From Seiridium cupressi (taxonomy: Eukaryota > Ascomycota > Sordariomycetes > Amphisphaeriales > Sporocadaceae): a stretch of DNA of 64,000 nucleotides. Position 1 is the stretch's first letter. Each line of letters starts with the position of its first letter. Below are positions 44,873 through 57,383 of the stretch, piece after piece. The stretch spans positions 62,001 to 126,000 of the forward strand of contig JARVKI010000114.1 of assembly GCA_036674765.1 (NCBI GenBank), written 5' to 3'. A model generated the notes under the pieces. That model ran no database searches. It worked only from the letters and a program-made list of their open reading frames with translations, and was not told the origin of the DNA. The position numbers and the translations under genes are program-made.

Positions 44873-46750
44873 CTCGAACGTGCAAAAGCTGTCTGAGCCA
44901 GATAGAGGCACCAAGACGATAGCTAGCCATAGCGAAAATCAGTATATAAGTCGAGCAAGCGTAGATATAGTCGATAGCGGACCAATGACGGAAGGGCGCA
45001 GACGACTCCTTAATATCCAGTGGCCACGCCGAAGACGGATTTATAGAAGCGTCTTACCTGATTGAATCGGAAGCGGCAACTCTAAACTGGCCAATCCGAG
45101 GGAGTCTGTGGCACTTTGTCCATGCAGGTACCCTGGGTGGCTCAGACGCTTGGGACTGTTCTGAGATGTTCGTGTGTGGTGATGGATTGTGCCTGGTGAG
45201 GAGAGGTTCTCTGCGAACTTTCCAGTCCGACGCTCGGTCTGCTCGGGGTCCTGCGAAAAGAGGGGAAGCACAGACCAGCCAGCGGCTAAGGTAAGCTTTC
45301 GGCAGGTGGGCCAATGCTGCCAGGTGCTGTGCAATGTGTTGGCAGCAGCCAGTCGGTGAGCCCGCTAACTTGCAGCTTGACAACGTCGCATTGTTTGCAT
45401 ACAACCTTGAACGTTTGGGAGAACCATGCATTGGCCTTCAGATCTTGATCAAGATCTTGCTACCCACATTGCTCTGTTTTGCAGGAATCTCCAATAAAAT
45501 CATGCTCGGGAAATGCGCACATTGGTTGGGGCATGCATCTTGCAGTACTGCCCGGTTTACAGATATCTGACCAGATTTTGTGGCCTGTTGGAAGCTCAAG
45601 GTTGGGTTTAACGCACGTACGGGTTCAGCGGGACGCCATACTTTGCACTTCCAGCTGCTGACCGTTCGGCTTCTCGCAGAGCTGACGATTGATAACCGTC
45701 CACAGGCGAGAATGATGTTGTTCCAAGGCACGGGATGCGGGATGAGGGATTCCCGTGCATTGCGGTGAGGGCGACGATCAGCTCCAAGGTTGATGGATGT
45801 CTTGAGTAATATTGTTGTTTATGTACGGTTCAAAGATAACCGCCCAACGCTTACTAGTACATATTGGACCTCTACCTGTACATGGAGCCAGACTAGCGGT
45901 GTCTCCAATGGGACAGTCCACAACCTTGTGAGTCCCTCGGTAATTGGGCAATTGGGCTGCAACTGAATGATCTGCAGTCCCAAGAAACGATTGATACTCC
46001 AATAACCAGCATGTCTTGCAGACGTCATCTTTTTGTCCAGTTCCATGAACGCCTGCGCATCATGCTCAAGCTCTGTGATTGAGTCGGCCAGGGGCTCAGC
46101 TAGGCCAGAGCTTCTAAGTAGGGTCCACTGACACGGGTATGCAGCCTCTTGCATAGCGCTTAGATGCACCATTATGGCAGGGAACAAGGGCTGTCTGACG
46201 GTTGTGCATTTAGTTATGGACCCTCCAAAAAGACCCTGGAGTCAGCGCCTCTAGCGCCATCAAAGTTTTTTTCTTTCTCGGTCAGCGCCTTGTTGACAAT
46301 GTCCCTCAAACACAACAAGCAAGATCTCTGCCGGGATTAGAGTAGTCGTAAGTAGCAAGAGAAGACAAGACAAACAGTCGCCACGTGCATTCATGCGTGC
46401 CCAAGCTCGGTGATGACCGCACACTAAAGAGATTCCGACCATCCACAGTCAGGCGATTTGCGGTGAGGGTTGGAGAAAGATGCCACTCAGCCCACTTCTG
46501 CAGCCGTGCACGGTCCACGGTTCATTTTATCACCGCGGCGACCAACGGATGGGGCTCGAAAATGTTTTTATTGGGAAGGCAGAGCTAAGCTAGAAAACCT
46601 CTGCACCTCTGCACCTTGGTCTGCCTCTTTGCTTCTCGACCTCATCTTCAAATCCGCTCGTCGTCATTGCACTGCAGTACTTGCGTTTGGAGAGCAGCTT
46701 CCCATCACCATCGTCGATCCCATTTTTAACCCCTCATCTCAATCGTCGAC
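44873..46750. promoter_or_regulatory. Divergent intergenic region between SPT10 and a coiled-coil gene
   Basis: About 1.9 kb with short overlapping ORFs on both strands that look spurious. It must carry the promoters of both flanking genes. A pyrimidine-rich CTCATCTCAATCGTCGAC leader precedes the ATG at 46751. Confidence 0.35.
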
Positions 46751-49160
46751 ATGGGCAACGTCCTCTCCGTTTTCTCCCACGACTCGGGCTTCACCAAGTT
46801 GGAGAAGGCGCAGCTCGAGAAGAAGCTTGCCGACCGTGAAGAGACCATAGCAATCCTCGAGGAAGACCTCTCTAAGAAGGAGAAGGAGCACACCAGTCTT
46901 TCCAAGGATGCTGACTCCCTGCGACAGAAGATCGCCGATCTAGATGCTCAGTTCACCTCATCGCGCACGGAGAGCCAAGCCCACATCTCAAGCCTCCAAT
47001 CCGAGCTCAAGCAGATCGGCGACAAGTCTGCACATGAGCTCCGTGCCGCCGAGGAGACTTCTTCCTCGCGCGCACAAGAGTTGGATGCCGCAAAGACTGG
47101 ACTCACCATTCTGGAGGAGAAGCTAAAGACCATCGACCAGGCTAAGCAGACTCTTGAGGATGACCTCACAGCTGCAAAGAAGGAGCTGGCCGATGTGAAG
47201 GACCAGCACTCTGCAGCTGAAGCCGCCCTCAAGGAGGAGCTCGACTCTACCAAGAAGCAGCTCACCGATGCCAAGGAACAGCAAACATCGTCCGAGGCAG
47301 CTCTGAAGGAGGAGCTCTCATCACTGAAGACCAAGGTCTCCGATGCAGACGCCAAGCAAGCCGAGCTAGCTCAATCAAAGAGCGAGCTGGAGACTACCAT
47401 CGCAAAGCTACAGGAGACCATCAGCCAGCTCGAGCAGTCCAACGGTCAGCTGAAGTCATCCAATGCATCTCTCGAGGACTCGGTGAAGCAGCTCACCGAG
47501 TCTAACGGCAAGGTCGAGTCAGAGTGGAAGGAGAAGCATGGCGCTTTGCAGACAACACACGACAGCCTGGCTCAAGAAGTTGAGGCTGCCAAGAAGCAGT
47601 TGGCCGAGTCATCCGAGAAGTACAGCACATTGGAGTCTACCTCTGCATCGGAGCTCGACTCATTGAAGAAGGAGCTGTCTGAAATCAAGGAAAAGTACGC
47701 CACTCTTGAGAAGGACAATGCATCCATGAAGAACAACTCTGGTGCTGAACTTTCAGCTGCCAAGAAGGAATTGGCCGATGCCCAACAGAAGCTCGGCGAT
47801 CTGCAGACGGAGCACAACAAGCTCGCTGGCGATTCCGCGGAGCAAGTGGCCGCTGCCAAGCAGGATGCTGCTGTGTGGCAAGAGAAGCACCTTGCACTTC
47901 AGTCGACGCACGACAGCCTTGCCAGTGAGGTTGAGGCCGCAAAGAAGCAGTTGGCAGCTTCGGAAGAGTCTCAGCAGAAGCTGAAGGATGAGCACGCCGC
48001 TGCACTGGAGAGTGCCAAGTCTGACTCGTCGGACTTGGAGTCCAAGGTCAAGGCCGCCGCGGAGGAGCGTGACGTCCTGAAGAAGGCTCACGACGAACAG
48101 TCCTCGAAGCTGTCTGGCCTCCAGGCGCAAATCGAAGAGGCACAGGCCAAGGCAACCAAGGCTGAGGGAGACCTGAAGGCAGCACAAGCAGTAAGTAACT
48201 CCACTATAGCCCGGCGATTCATCTATGCTAACGAACTCCTAGGACAAGGATGGACTCCAGGCTAAAATCGCCGAGTCACAGTCTGCAGCCGACAAGGCCA
48301 CTAAGGAACACTCCGACTTGAAGTCTAAGCTCGAGGAGCTTCAGACCAGCCTCACAACTGCCGAGAGCGGCAAGACGGAGGCGGACAAGAAGAGCAGCGA
48401 TTTGGAGAGCAAGATCAAGACTTTGGAAGAGAAAATCTCCACCGTCGAAGCCGATGCTGAGAAGACTAGGAAGGACCACTCTGACTTGAGCGCTAAGCTT
48501 GAGAAGTCCGAAGCCAGCCTTGCCACCGCTGAGAGCAGCCATAAGGAGGCCGCTGGAAAGACGAGTGGCCTTGAAAGCCAGGTCAGATCTCTGGAGGAGA
48601 AGTTGGCTACTGTCGAGACAGAGTCTCAGGCAGCCAAGAAGGAGCACTCTGACCTAGTCGCCAAGCTGGAGAAGTCAGAATCTAGTCTTGCTACTGCCGA
48701 GAGCAGTCAAAAGGACGCTACAGAGAAGGCATCTGGTCTTCAAAGTCATGTCAAGTCGCTCGAGGAGAAGCTAGCTTCGCTTGAGACGGATGCACAAAAG
48801 GCGAAGCAGGGCCAATCCGAGGCCGCTACGAAGCTTGAGCAGGTCGAGAAGAGCCTTGCTTTAGCCGAAAGCGACAAGAAGAATGCCGCTCAGCAAGCAG
48901 GCGACCTCGAGAAGAAGCTGTCCACTCTCGAATCGGACGCCGAGAAGGCTAAGCAGGAGAAGTCTGATGTCAGCAGTAAGCTAGCAGAGGCAGAAAAGAG
49001 CCTTGCCGCCGCCGAGAATGAGAAGAAGGAGGCCGTCACCAAGACCAGCACCCTGGAGGAGACGGTCAAGGCTCTCGAGGCCGAGTTGAAGGCGATCAAG
49101 GAGAAGGCCGCTGCTGCCCCCGAGGCAGCCGCAGAGACACCGAAGGAGGTTGAGGCATGA
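46751..49160 (+). CDS. Long coiled-coil protein with myristoylation-type N-terminus
   Basis: A 785-residue protein, two exons 46751-48190 and 48243-49160 (intron 52 bases, GTAAGT, GCTAAC). It begins MGNVLSVFSHD, with Gly2 and Ser6 as in N-myristoylated proteins, so membrane attachment is likely. The rest is almost uninterrupted coiled coil rich in Lys, Glu, Ala and Ser. Internal repeats are visible: (E)KHGALQTTHDSLAQEVEAAK and EKHLALQSTHDSLASEVEAAK; and KDHSDLSAKLEKSEASLATA and KEHSDLVAKLEKSESSLATA. It ends in an Ala/Glu-rich tail. Fungal relatives are often named 'M protein repeat' proteins only from coiled-coil similarity. A tethering or scaffolding role is inferred, not shown. Confidence 0.85.
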
Positions 49161-49447
49161 TGTCGCATTTGATGACTGAACGATCTGCATATTCCGGAGG
49201 ATTTTTAGCCTTGCATGATGATGAAGTGTACATGAATCGGGGCCAAGAAGAATTAGGCTTCCTGTCTCTGATGAACTCGATACCCACTAAAGTTTAGTTC
49301 TAGTTCCTAATTAATGAATTCTCTCCTTTCTGACAATCACGTCGCACATGATGAGTTGTTATTCAAGTTGATGCTGTTGGATTTGCTATGAAGTGGCACT
49401 CTGCTGTGTTCGGGTGGCCGGCTATCATCTATAGAAAGACGTCACAG
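49161..49447. other. Short convergent intergenic gap
   Basis: 3' ends of the coiled-coil gene and the P450 gene meet here. No ORF of note. Confidence 0.5.
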
Positions 49448-51499
49448 TCATTGTAACCCCAAAGGCATAGGTGATTCTCCCTCCCGTGGCGTGATGATCA
49501 TCCAGAAATCCTTCATCATCCAGAAAGAGGCACTGAACATTTTCAACGGAGCAGCTGGGTCCACAACGGTAAACTTGAATCTCCGCAATAACTACACCCG
49601 CAAATCAGTCAGGTCCCCTCAACGAGTATTACCAGGAAAATCATACCTCGAATAACGTCTTGTTAATCTCAACAAACGCGATCGATCGGCCGAGGCACTT
49701 GTATTTGCCGTATCCAAATGAAGCCTGTGCAGTCATCAGTAACGTTCATCATCCAAGTCCACTAGCAGGATATGCCACGACCCTCTCTACTCACCTCAAG
49801 ATACTCCCCCATGGCCTCGACTCGCTTCGCGTCCACATTCAGCCATCGCTCTGGGATGAACAGGTCCGCGTCCTGGCCCCAATACTCCTTGCTTCTGAGG
49901 ATCCCGAACTGGTCAACTCCTACCTGTGTCCCGGCCGGGAGCTCGTAGCCAGCTACCATGTCGCCACCTGCGGGCACGGACTTGAACATCAATGGCGTTA
50001 CGGTCGGGAAGATACGCAGGGACTCTCGGATGACAGCCTGGAAGTACGGCATCTGCCTCGCCTCGACGTCGCGGATGATGGGGCGGGTCACAGAAGCCGC
50101 GTCGAGCTCGGACATGAGAATGCTGTACACACGCGGGTTGGAGAGGATGTAGAGCAGTGCCATGCGGACCGCCACTGCTACGGAATCCGTGCCAGCGACA
50201 CTGGATGAGAAGGTCAGTCAACGCCCGCTTGATGTTGGGTAGCAGTGAAAGACTTACACTTGCACAAGGGCCTCGTTAACGGCTTGGTCCTTGCTCAGAC
50301 CGTGTTGCAGGAAGATACCCAGCAGGTCGTTGCGCAGATCAATATCTAGGCTGAGGCGCTCATCAATAGCGTCTTGTGCGACCCTGTCACGATTGTCAGC
50401 CTTCCCGTTCTTAGAGCGTCATATCCAATGGGGGTGAACACTTACTTCATGAAACGTCCCAGACCAATAGAATCAGTCGGCTTTGGCAGCAGCTCCGAGA
50501 ACGGCCACGTTTGCAGTACCTTGGACAGGAACGGGAACGTTGAGGCCATCGTCACGAAGGGAAAGAAACCCTCATTCCAGGCAATATAGCCATAGATGTC
50601 GATGCCATCTTCTAGGAACCCGAACGGCTTTCCAAACGTCCAGTCGCCGACCACGTCCATGCTGTACAGGTGCGTGATGAGCGCAAAGTCGACGGGCTTG
50701 TACAGGTGGCCATCTTCGTTTGAGAGAAATTTGCGCTCAATCAGATCAATGAAGCGGATGAGTTGGCGGTCGATGCTTTGCTCCTATTTGAGATCAGCAA
50801 AGAGCTCAATCAGAGAAAGGATTATGTGACAAGAACTGCAAACAGATGGCGACTATCATTCCGTTCTGAATGAATGCGCCCCATCATATTCACAAAATCT
50901 TGACACATTGACGTTCCGCATAAGTGCCCATGGAGTCGAGCTCATTGACAGATTTGGAATTGCCATACCGCAAGGTGAGTACTCGAGTACCCTGGCCCAA
51001 TCTTGGTCCTCAGCGCCGAATGCCTTCGCTCATCATTAAGGCTAAACGAGTGATCGGTGCCCTTCATGAAGCGAAAAGTCCCACTTTGTGTAACCATCAA
51101 CGTCAGCCCAGGGGGGTTTTGTACCACTGTGACCGGAAGAGAGCGAGAGTGAAAAAGCAAAACAGAAACTCACTACCACGGGCTCTTGACATACGGGGAG
51201 CGCGGAGCCTCCATCCGCTGGACCAGCTTGGCGTCGTTGGTGAGCACGGCATTGGGGCCGATCCGCACGAGAGACGAGCCGTGTTTACGGATAAGGTTGT
51301 TCAGGTCCGCATGCACGTTTCCGCCGAGCTGTGTCCTCAAAAGAAAGAGCGACGAGATAGAGTTCCGCAACGGGCCGGGGACGTGGCTAAGGCGGTACCA
51401 GGTCCATAGGCGGTTGGCCAAAAAGAAAAACGCCGTCGCGAATACAATGTTGGGCAGTGTGATGAGGTCGCCCGCCGGCGTCACGTACATGAGTCCCAT
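49448..51499 (-). CDS. Cytochrome P450, pisatin-demethylase/benzoate-hydroxylase-like
   Basis: A microsomal P450 monooxygenase of 510 residues. Seven exons: 51174-51499, 50969-51083, 50446-50783, 50258-50383, 49795-50200, 49647-49724 and 49448-49591; all phases agree. The start MGLMYVTPAGDLITLPNIVF gives an N-terminal membrane anchor, followed by a proline hinge (HVPGPLRN). Diagnostic blocks are the I-helix AGTDS (303-307), ExxR in RESLR (E360-R363), PERW and the haem loop FGYGKYKCLG (440-449, Cys447 axial). The loop has Tyr where most P450s have Arg, as I recall for pisatin-demethylase-like families. The third intron region 50784-50968 (185 bases) is long and could hide an exon. Substrate unknown. 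It is divergent from the 7-TM gene at 53228. Confidence 0.9.
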
Positions 51500-53227
51500 C
51501 TTCTGAGGTTTGACAGACCAGGGAAGGGGGGAGGGAAAATAAAATAAATTTGGGTAAAAATAGAGTGTGAGGGGGGGAGGTGAGGGGAGGTCGTATACAC
51601 ACAGCAGGAGCATCTGCGACGAGTTATCACTCGTCGAGTTCCTTGTTCTCTGCCATGCTCTGACACTGCGTCGGATGCATATCTCGTTGTCAGCCCCTCA
51701 ACGCATCAGGGGGTCCTGCGGGCTAGGACGAATGAGTATACGAGCGCGCCTGAGACCCCGGCGGTCAGCTTGCAGACATTCGGTCAAGAAGTGAACGGCG
51801 GCGAAAGTAATATTGAGCGAATGGAATAGATGACAACTGATGTGTCAAGAGCAATCCAGCCAATGGCGTTCGCAGCTCGGTGATGCGACCAGCCACATTG
51901 GCCGGAATATTGACCACTGGCGTGTGTCAGCGACCCCCGTATTGGAGCGTTAGTTCGAGAAAAAGCAATTATACTCGCATAGGCGAGGATCATGGCAACG
52001 TTGAGCGACAGGCCGGGGGTGGCCGCTCCATGGCAATATGAAATGCCGCAGAAGTGGACTGATCTTTTCATCGCATCGCCAGCAGGTTATTTGCTTTTCC
52101 GCAGTCTGTATTGACTACGTGATCGCACATCACCTCTTCAGCGGCCCAGTCTCGCCTTCGCAGAAAAAAGCGACAGCTTCTCGAACCTGCAAGTCATTCT
52201 TTTCTCCGCAGCAGCCGAGTGCAGGAACAAATCCGTTGCAGCAGGGCCAGCTCAGCAAGTCATGCAGCCTCTGCATAGAAAACGAGCAGCAGTCGCATGC
52301 TGCAGGCGGGGAGAGGACCGAGGGCCAATGATAGCACTATACGATCCCTGCTGCTGCGTTGATAGAGCGCCCGGTAGGGTTCCGGGTACAACGGTCTGCT
52401 AGCGTCATTTGAGTGCCGCGCCGAGGATCGTCCAACTTGCACGCAGCGTCACACAAGCTGTACAATCCATACCACGCAATGTCTCGTGACCGCAGAACAT
52501 CGAGTATGCACAGTAGTGGACATATTCCTACTATCGCTTGACCATATGCTGCACTCCCCGATGAAACTAATAAACCACATCTCAGGAGAGAGGCTTCCTA
52601 TTCAGCTGTAGCAGGTTCTTGCGCAGTGGCTCAACATGGAAAAAGAAAGTTCTGTCACTTTTCATCCACAGTAGAATTGCGGCTGGGAGTCCCGGAGTTT
52701 GAGCCCTGGGATCAGCACGCTGTAGAAGCAGTCTCGAACCCAGTTCGGGCCCGAGCTGAGTCTATCAAGTCGTGACACTACTTTATAGTTTGGTTCGCAT
52801 TTTATAGTGCCCACTCGTCGCCATGCTTCGCCTTGCATTATCTGGCGCATATATAGACATGAGCAGGGCCCCTTGCTGCTGTGGGACTTCAACGTCTGGG
52901 AGGATTCTTCTGACCGCAAAGACCATTCTGGGATATTGCTTTTGTTGAGGCCCGCCCTGTCACATCTGATTTCGCGGTGGCTAAAATCTGAAGCAAATGA
53001 CCAGACTCAATTCTTTGATCCCAGAAGCCGCAGAGGTACGGGTCTCATGAAGCAAGATGTGCCTGTCATTCGAAAAACCACCGATTTTTATAAACTTACT
53101 TCGATCCAACTTGAGGTACAGGCCAAGTCTCTGAATTCAAACGTCATCAGTCCTAAAAGCTGTGATCATACTTCTGTGATCCAACAAGTTCTTTGACCAG
53201 CACACTCTTTAACAAACAAGCTCGAAA
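51500..53227. promoter_or_regulatory. 1.7 kb divergent region between P450 and 7-TM genes
   Basis: No supported gene (the ORF 52807-53196 lacks features). It includes the 5' UTR of the P450, where the same frame stays open to 51613, giving an alternative longer start MLLLCVYDLP. No regulatory site identified. Confidence 0.4.
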
Positions 53228-54734
53228 ATGGCCATCGGAGGAGAGGGGATGTACATGGTATCGGTGTTATGGAGTTTAACAGCACTTGTCCTGGTGTTCC
53301 TCGTGCTTCGAGCATACACTCGCCTCGTCTGCGTCGCGTCTTATGGCATCGACGATCACTTTTATGCCATGACATGTGTAAGCAACAGTCCTTGACTTCA
53401 GACCGAAGGACACATCAACTCACGAGTCATGGGAATGTATAGGTGCTTGTGGTAGCCTACAGCTCAACCATGCAAGTAGCCGCAGAGCACGGCTACGGGC
53501 AGAGCAATCTAGACCCCCAGACACGAACCGATGCGAACTACTGGCGAACCATTGGGCAGACGTTCTCCTTGATGTCGACTGGAACTTCGAAGGCGTCTGT
53601 CGGGCTCTTTCTGCTTCGACTCACCGTCATCAGGTGGCAGAGGATAGCAATATGGTTTCTCATAGCCTTCATGATGACGGCAGCGACGTGTGAGTACTAT
53701 CTCGCAAGGACTTCTAAGCCACAATGATTTGAACCATCATTGACCCGTTTCTCTAGTGGCAACAATTTTCACTTGGGCCGCCTGCCGACCATTTGCGTAT
53801 ACGTGGGATGACCGCATCGAGGGCGGCCAGTGTCTCAATACCGTCCCTCTATCAATGATTCTTGCATGTAGGTACACCTTTGATGGTTGGGATTGATTTG
53901 TTACTAATGTATCCAATACCCAAGTGAGTACCATTGGCGTGGATCTCTTCTTTGCCATCTTGCCGTGGCTTTTTATCTGGAAGCTCAATTCACCTCGTCG
54001 AGAGAAGATAATCATCGCTGCCAGTCTGAGTCTAGGTATTTTGTAAGTGATACTGATCCCATAACCTCTCAGGTTGGTGATGTTTCTGACTCACATCTGA
54101 TGGCAGTGCTGCCGCTGCCGGCGTCAAGCGCATTATGGAAGTCAAGGGCGTCCGAGACGTGCCGGTTGGAGTCATTGTCTGGTCGATGACTGAAACATCA
54201 GCGACTCTGATCTGTATCGGTATACCAGTCTGTCGACCACTATGGACGCGAATGTTCAAGACATATTTTGCTGCACGCCCCAGCAAGAACTCTTCCGACC
54301 AAGCACCCCAGAATGGCAACCCAGCGCAACCGATCGGCTTAAATACATTTGGGGGAAGCCCAATGCCCGGTGCCAAAGGAGTCGGTGGCGCTAAGAAAAA
54401 GAACAAGGCATCCAGTCTCTTCTCCAGATTGACCGCTGCATCTACTATCAATAGGGGATACGACCACATGACCGACGGGCAGAGTGAACAAGTGATCCTT
54501 GATAGAGGGGCCGGAAGCAAGGACGGCAGTGCGAAAGACTCCAGGGCCAGCACTGAGATTGAAGAGCAGGAAAGAAACGAAACTCAATCACGCAACGTCA
54601 AGCGATCTTGGATCATCGGCGAGTCTCTGAGCCAGAATGAAGTCTTGTGCGATGGGCCGCAGAAAGAGCACAAAGAGGATGGTATCATGACCACAAAGTC
54701 TTACAAGATCCAAAGAGTCGACTCCCCTGTTTAA
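53228..54734 (+). CDS. Seven-TM fungal rhodopsin-domain (PTH11-like) membrane protein
   Basis: An integral plasma-membrane protein of 417 residues from the fungal rhodopsin/PTH11-related family. Five exons: 53228-53377, 53443-53689, 53757-53867, 53925-54042 and 54107-54734; introns are 57-67 bases with canonical ends. Seven hydrophobic segments are visible, including VLWSLTALVLVFLVLRAY, VLVVAYSSTMQVAAEHGYG, LATIFTWAACRPFAYTWDD (family C-R-P-F), STIGVDLFFAILPWLFIWKL, IIIAASLSLGIFAAAAGVKR and VGVIVWSMTETSATLICIGI. The family marks DDH after TM1 and the WD....G.C loop are present. The cytoplasmic tail (about 150 residues) is Lys/Ser/Gly-rich. Members are thought to sense surfaces or ligands, but function here is inferred. 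No CFEM domain at the N-terminus. Confidence 0.88.
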
Positions 54735-56110
54735 GTTACCGGTGTTCATGATGCATAGGGCAATAGAAAGGAGAGCATTTGCCGTCAAACAATAGATTAC
54801 AGACGAACACATTTTCATCACTTGTGCACAAATAACTACAAATGTGAAGTACGGTCACAAACTAAGTGTCTTCCCATAATTATTTTCTCCATTAACAGTC
54901 ATGCGATTAGTAATGACTCATTACAGGTTTTGGTTTGATATAGTACTTCTCTATAGAAAGAACTACGTCCTGATAATCAAAGGAGGGGGGGTGCCTAGCG
55001 TTGTCCTGATATCACCAATTTTAAGTAGGAGACTTGGTTGTTGTGAAGACAGCTTCGGGTAATGTTGCTGTGGCTGCACCTTACAATGCGTCTACAGTGT
55101 CTGGTTTCATCAATTGCCCTTTGGAATGTCTGTTTGCCGGTATCCACACAATTCCCATGCAAACAGAACGCCACGAGCGTGGGGATAAGCTCTGTAGGTA
55201 ATGTATTTGATGGGATCTAGTGGTGTGACACCGTTTATATGGAACCGGCTTGACTTCCGCTCCAGTTTGGACCAATAACTCTATCTACGGCAACCTAATA
55301 CTATTATTTACAAACAGCAACCTACCTACCCAATGACACATAGCACCTCCGCCCTGAGACTGAGAGGACCAGCAAATAAAGTTTCAAGCGGCAATCGTGG
55401 TCTCCTTTGCATCTTGAAATCTTTTGGCTTAATTGTTTCAGGATTAGTGTGGCAGTGTTCGCAGGGTCGCTTGCCGTGTCCTCCCAATCGTTTTGGAGTT
55501 TTCAGCTTCGCAAGATCCATAGCCCGAGGAAGTTTTGAGTCAAAGTTGCGACCATCACTTTACTTTATTGTAGTTGGCACTCTGCCATATGGATTACCTT
55601 GTTTCGGTCGTTCTTCGGTCCTCTTTCCTCTTTCAGCAGATAACGGAACAAACCCCGATCCGGACGCATGCCAGGGTCATTTCCGACTCCCCAAAGGACC
55701 CCCACGTTCATGCGGAATGGCACACAACCCAGACATTTTCGCCGTTAGCCACTGGCCTGGTTGCGGTACCAAATCTGGGGAACATACTGGTTCCCATAAC
55801 TACAATAGGCTAGCTACATATAGGTAGCATCCACGACCAATATGGCACAATCGATCTCCACGGTACTAATTTTAGTTCAAATAAATCCTGCATATCTTTC
55901 TTGCGATCGGGGCCACAGAGGACCTTCGAGCTAGGGAGCGAGCTGTGTTCTTACCGCAACTTAAAACACGGCATCACATACTTATTCGTCATGTCGTCAA
56001 AGCCACAACCAACCATATGTTTAGCTCTAGAGAAACATGGTCATCCGGAACTCCTTCTTGATCATGGTTAGGATACGTGGTGTATTTCCACTTCCTTGTA
56101 CTGGTTGATC
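54735..56110. other. Gene-free stretch
   Basis: The plus ORFs 55333-55827 and 55574-55813 overlap and have no motif. No repeat recognised. Confidence 0.4.
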
Positions 56111-57383
56111 ATGCATCGCTACAGTCTGGTCGTGGCCGAAAGCCTCGTGGCTGCGGCTCAAATTTCATTCTAGTCTGACGGAAACCCTATCCTGTCCGAT
56201 GGATTATACTACTCGGCAGACCTTGCGCCTCCAGTTGTCAATGGTATTGTATACATCCTTTCGGGCCGCGGGGAAGCTCCGTTGGCGTGAACGACTTTAC
56301 CATGAATGAGTGGCAGGCGTTTGTCAGTTCGAATCCCGACCCTGCAGGCGGCCACTGGGAGCTTTATACCGATATTTGCGCGTCCAGCATCTGTATTCGA
56401 TTGGGGAGGCCGAGGGGACAGTCTACGCATCCCAAGTGGTCCAAGGGGCGGATGGGAAATTATATCCCTGCTCCCCCGTGACAGAGGCTGATTCGACCAA
56501 CACTGACAAATTCGCGATTGGTGTCGCCCTTGGGGTCAGCCCTCTCGGTACCGACGCTCATCCTAGCCGCCCCATCATTTCTCAGTCTGTGCCTTCGCCT
56601 GGGAACACCATCCAGAACATTGTCTGCACTGTTTTCATTGACGACTATGGCATCGTTTACCTATACGAAGGCATTTTTAGCGAGCTTCGCGGCTATGAGC
56701 TTGCGGATGATATGGTGATCATCACCTCATCTACTACCACCACCAATAATGCCGGGGAAGGCTCGCCGTATACTCCCACGTCGTATCATGCCTGTATTGC
56801 ATACGGGACGGCCAGCTCGCCCCTGGGCCTGTGGACATTCCAAGGTATTGTGCTAGGCATTGTAATTGTCTCATCCACCACGTCGTGTTCTGGTATTTTC
56901 CTGTTGAACGATACGTACTACCTCGTCCATCATACTGCCGATTCTGTCGATGGTGGCCACTTCGGCCATAGCATCGTTTTTGATGTGATGACCTTCGACG
57001 ACAACCAGTTTCCGCCAAAAATTAACAAGATCACCCAGACCCATCGCCCAGCTGGGGGCCCAGAGCCGACTCGCAGCATCGCGCTTGCAGCCGTCGCAGG
57101 TTCTGTCAACACTACCCCCATCCAGTACTGGATGACTTCTGTCAACGATGGCAAAATCCCAGTGAACCCACTACCGCCGGACTATTGGTCCTCATATGCC
57201 GCAACAGACTCGCCCGTGACGAATCAGCTCACCCTGACGTGGAACACAACTGTGACGTTGGATGGGACGCGAATGGTCTTGTTCGCTGACCAGGACGCTG
57301 GTTCTAATATTGGCGTGCCTCCGCCGAGTAGCTGGGGTGTGGAATATCTCGGCAACGTAAGGTTTACTCACAGTAGTAAGTGA
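56111..57383 (+). pseudogene. Glycoside hydrolase family 43 pseudogene (xylosidase/arabinosidase-like)
   Basis: From ATG 56111, MHRYSLVVAESLVAAAQISF is a likely secretion signal, cut by TAG at 56171-56173. It continues SDGNPILSDGLYYSADLAPP, then VNGIVYILSGRGEAPLA in frame, stops by TGA near 56290, and resumes one frame over as NDFTMNEWQAFVSSNPDPAG. A further frameshift near 56385 leads to EGTVYASQVVQGADGKLY, and from there the frame is open to 57383. Downstream blocks VFIDDYGIVYLYEG, TSYHACIAYGTASSPLGLWT, LNDTYYLVHHTADSVDGGHF and TPIQYWMTSVNDGK are those of secreted GH43 proteins. Between TTTTNNAG and the SPYTPTSYHA block a segment normally containing the catalytic acid (near E.PW) seems deleted. 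The protein is almost certainly inactive. Confidence 0.85.

Noticed and set aside
46948..49168. Several minus-strand ORFs opposite the coiled-coil gene
   Set aside because: They are antisense shadows of the Ala/Lys/Glu-rich repeats.
55333..55827. 164-codon ORF between the 7-TM and GH43 loci
   Set aside because: An overlapping ORF in another frame is equally open and neither shows a motif.
56325..56340. GTTCGAATCCC resembling a tRNA B box
   Set aside because: It lies within the GH43 reading frame and has no cloverleaf partners.
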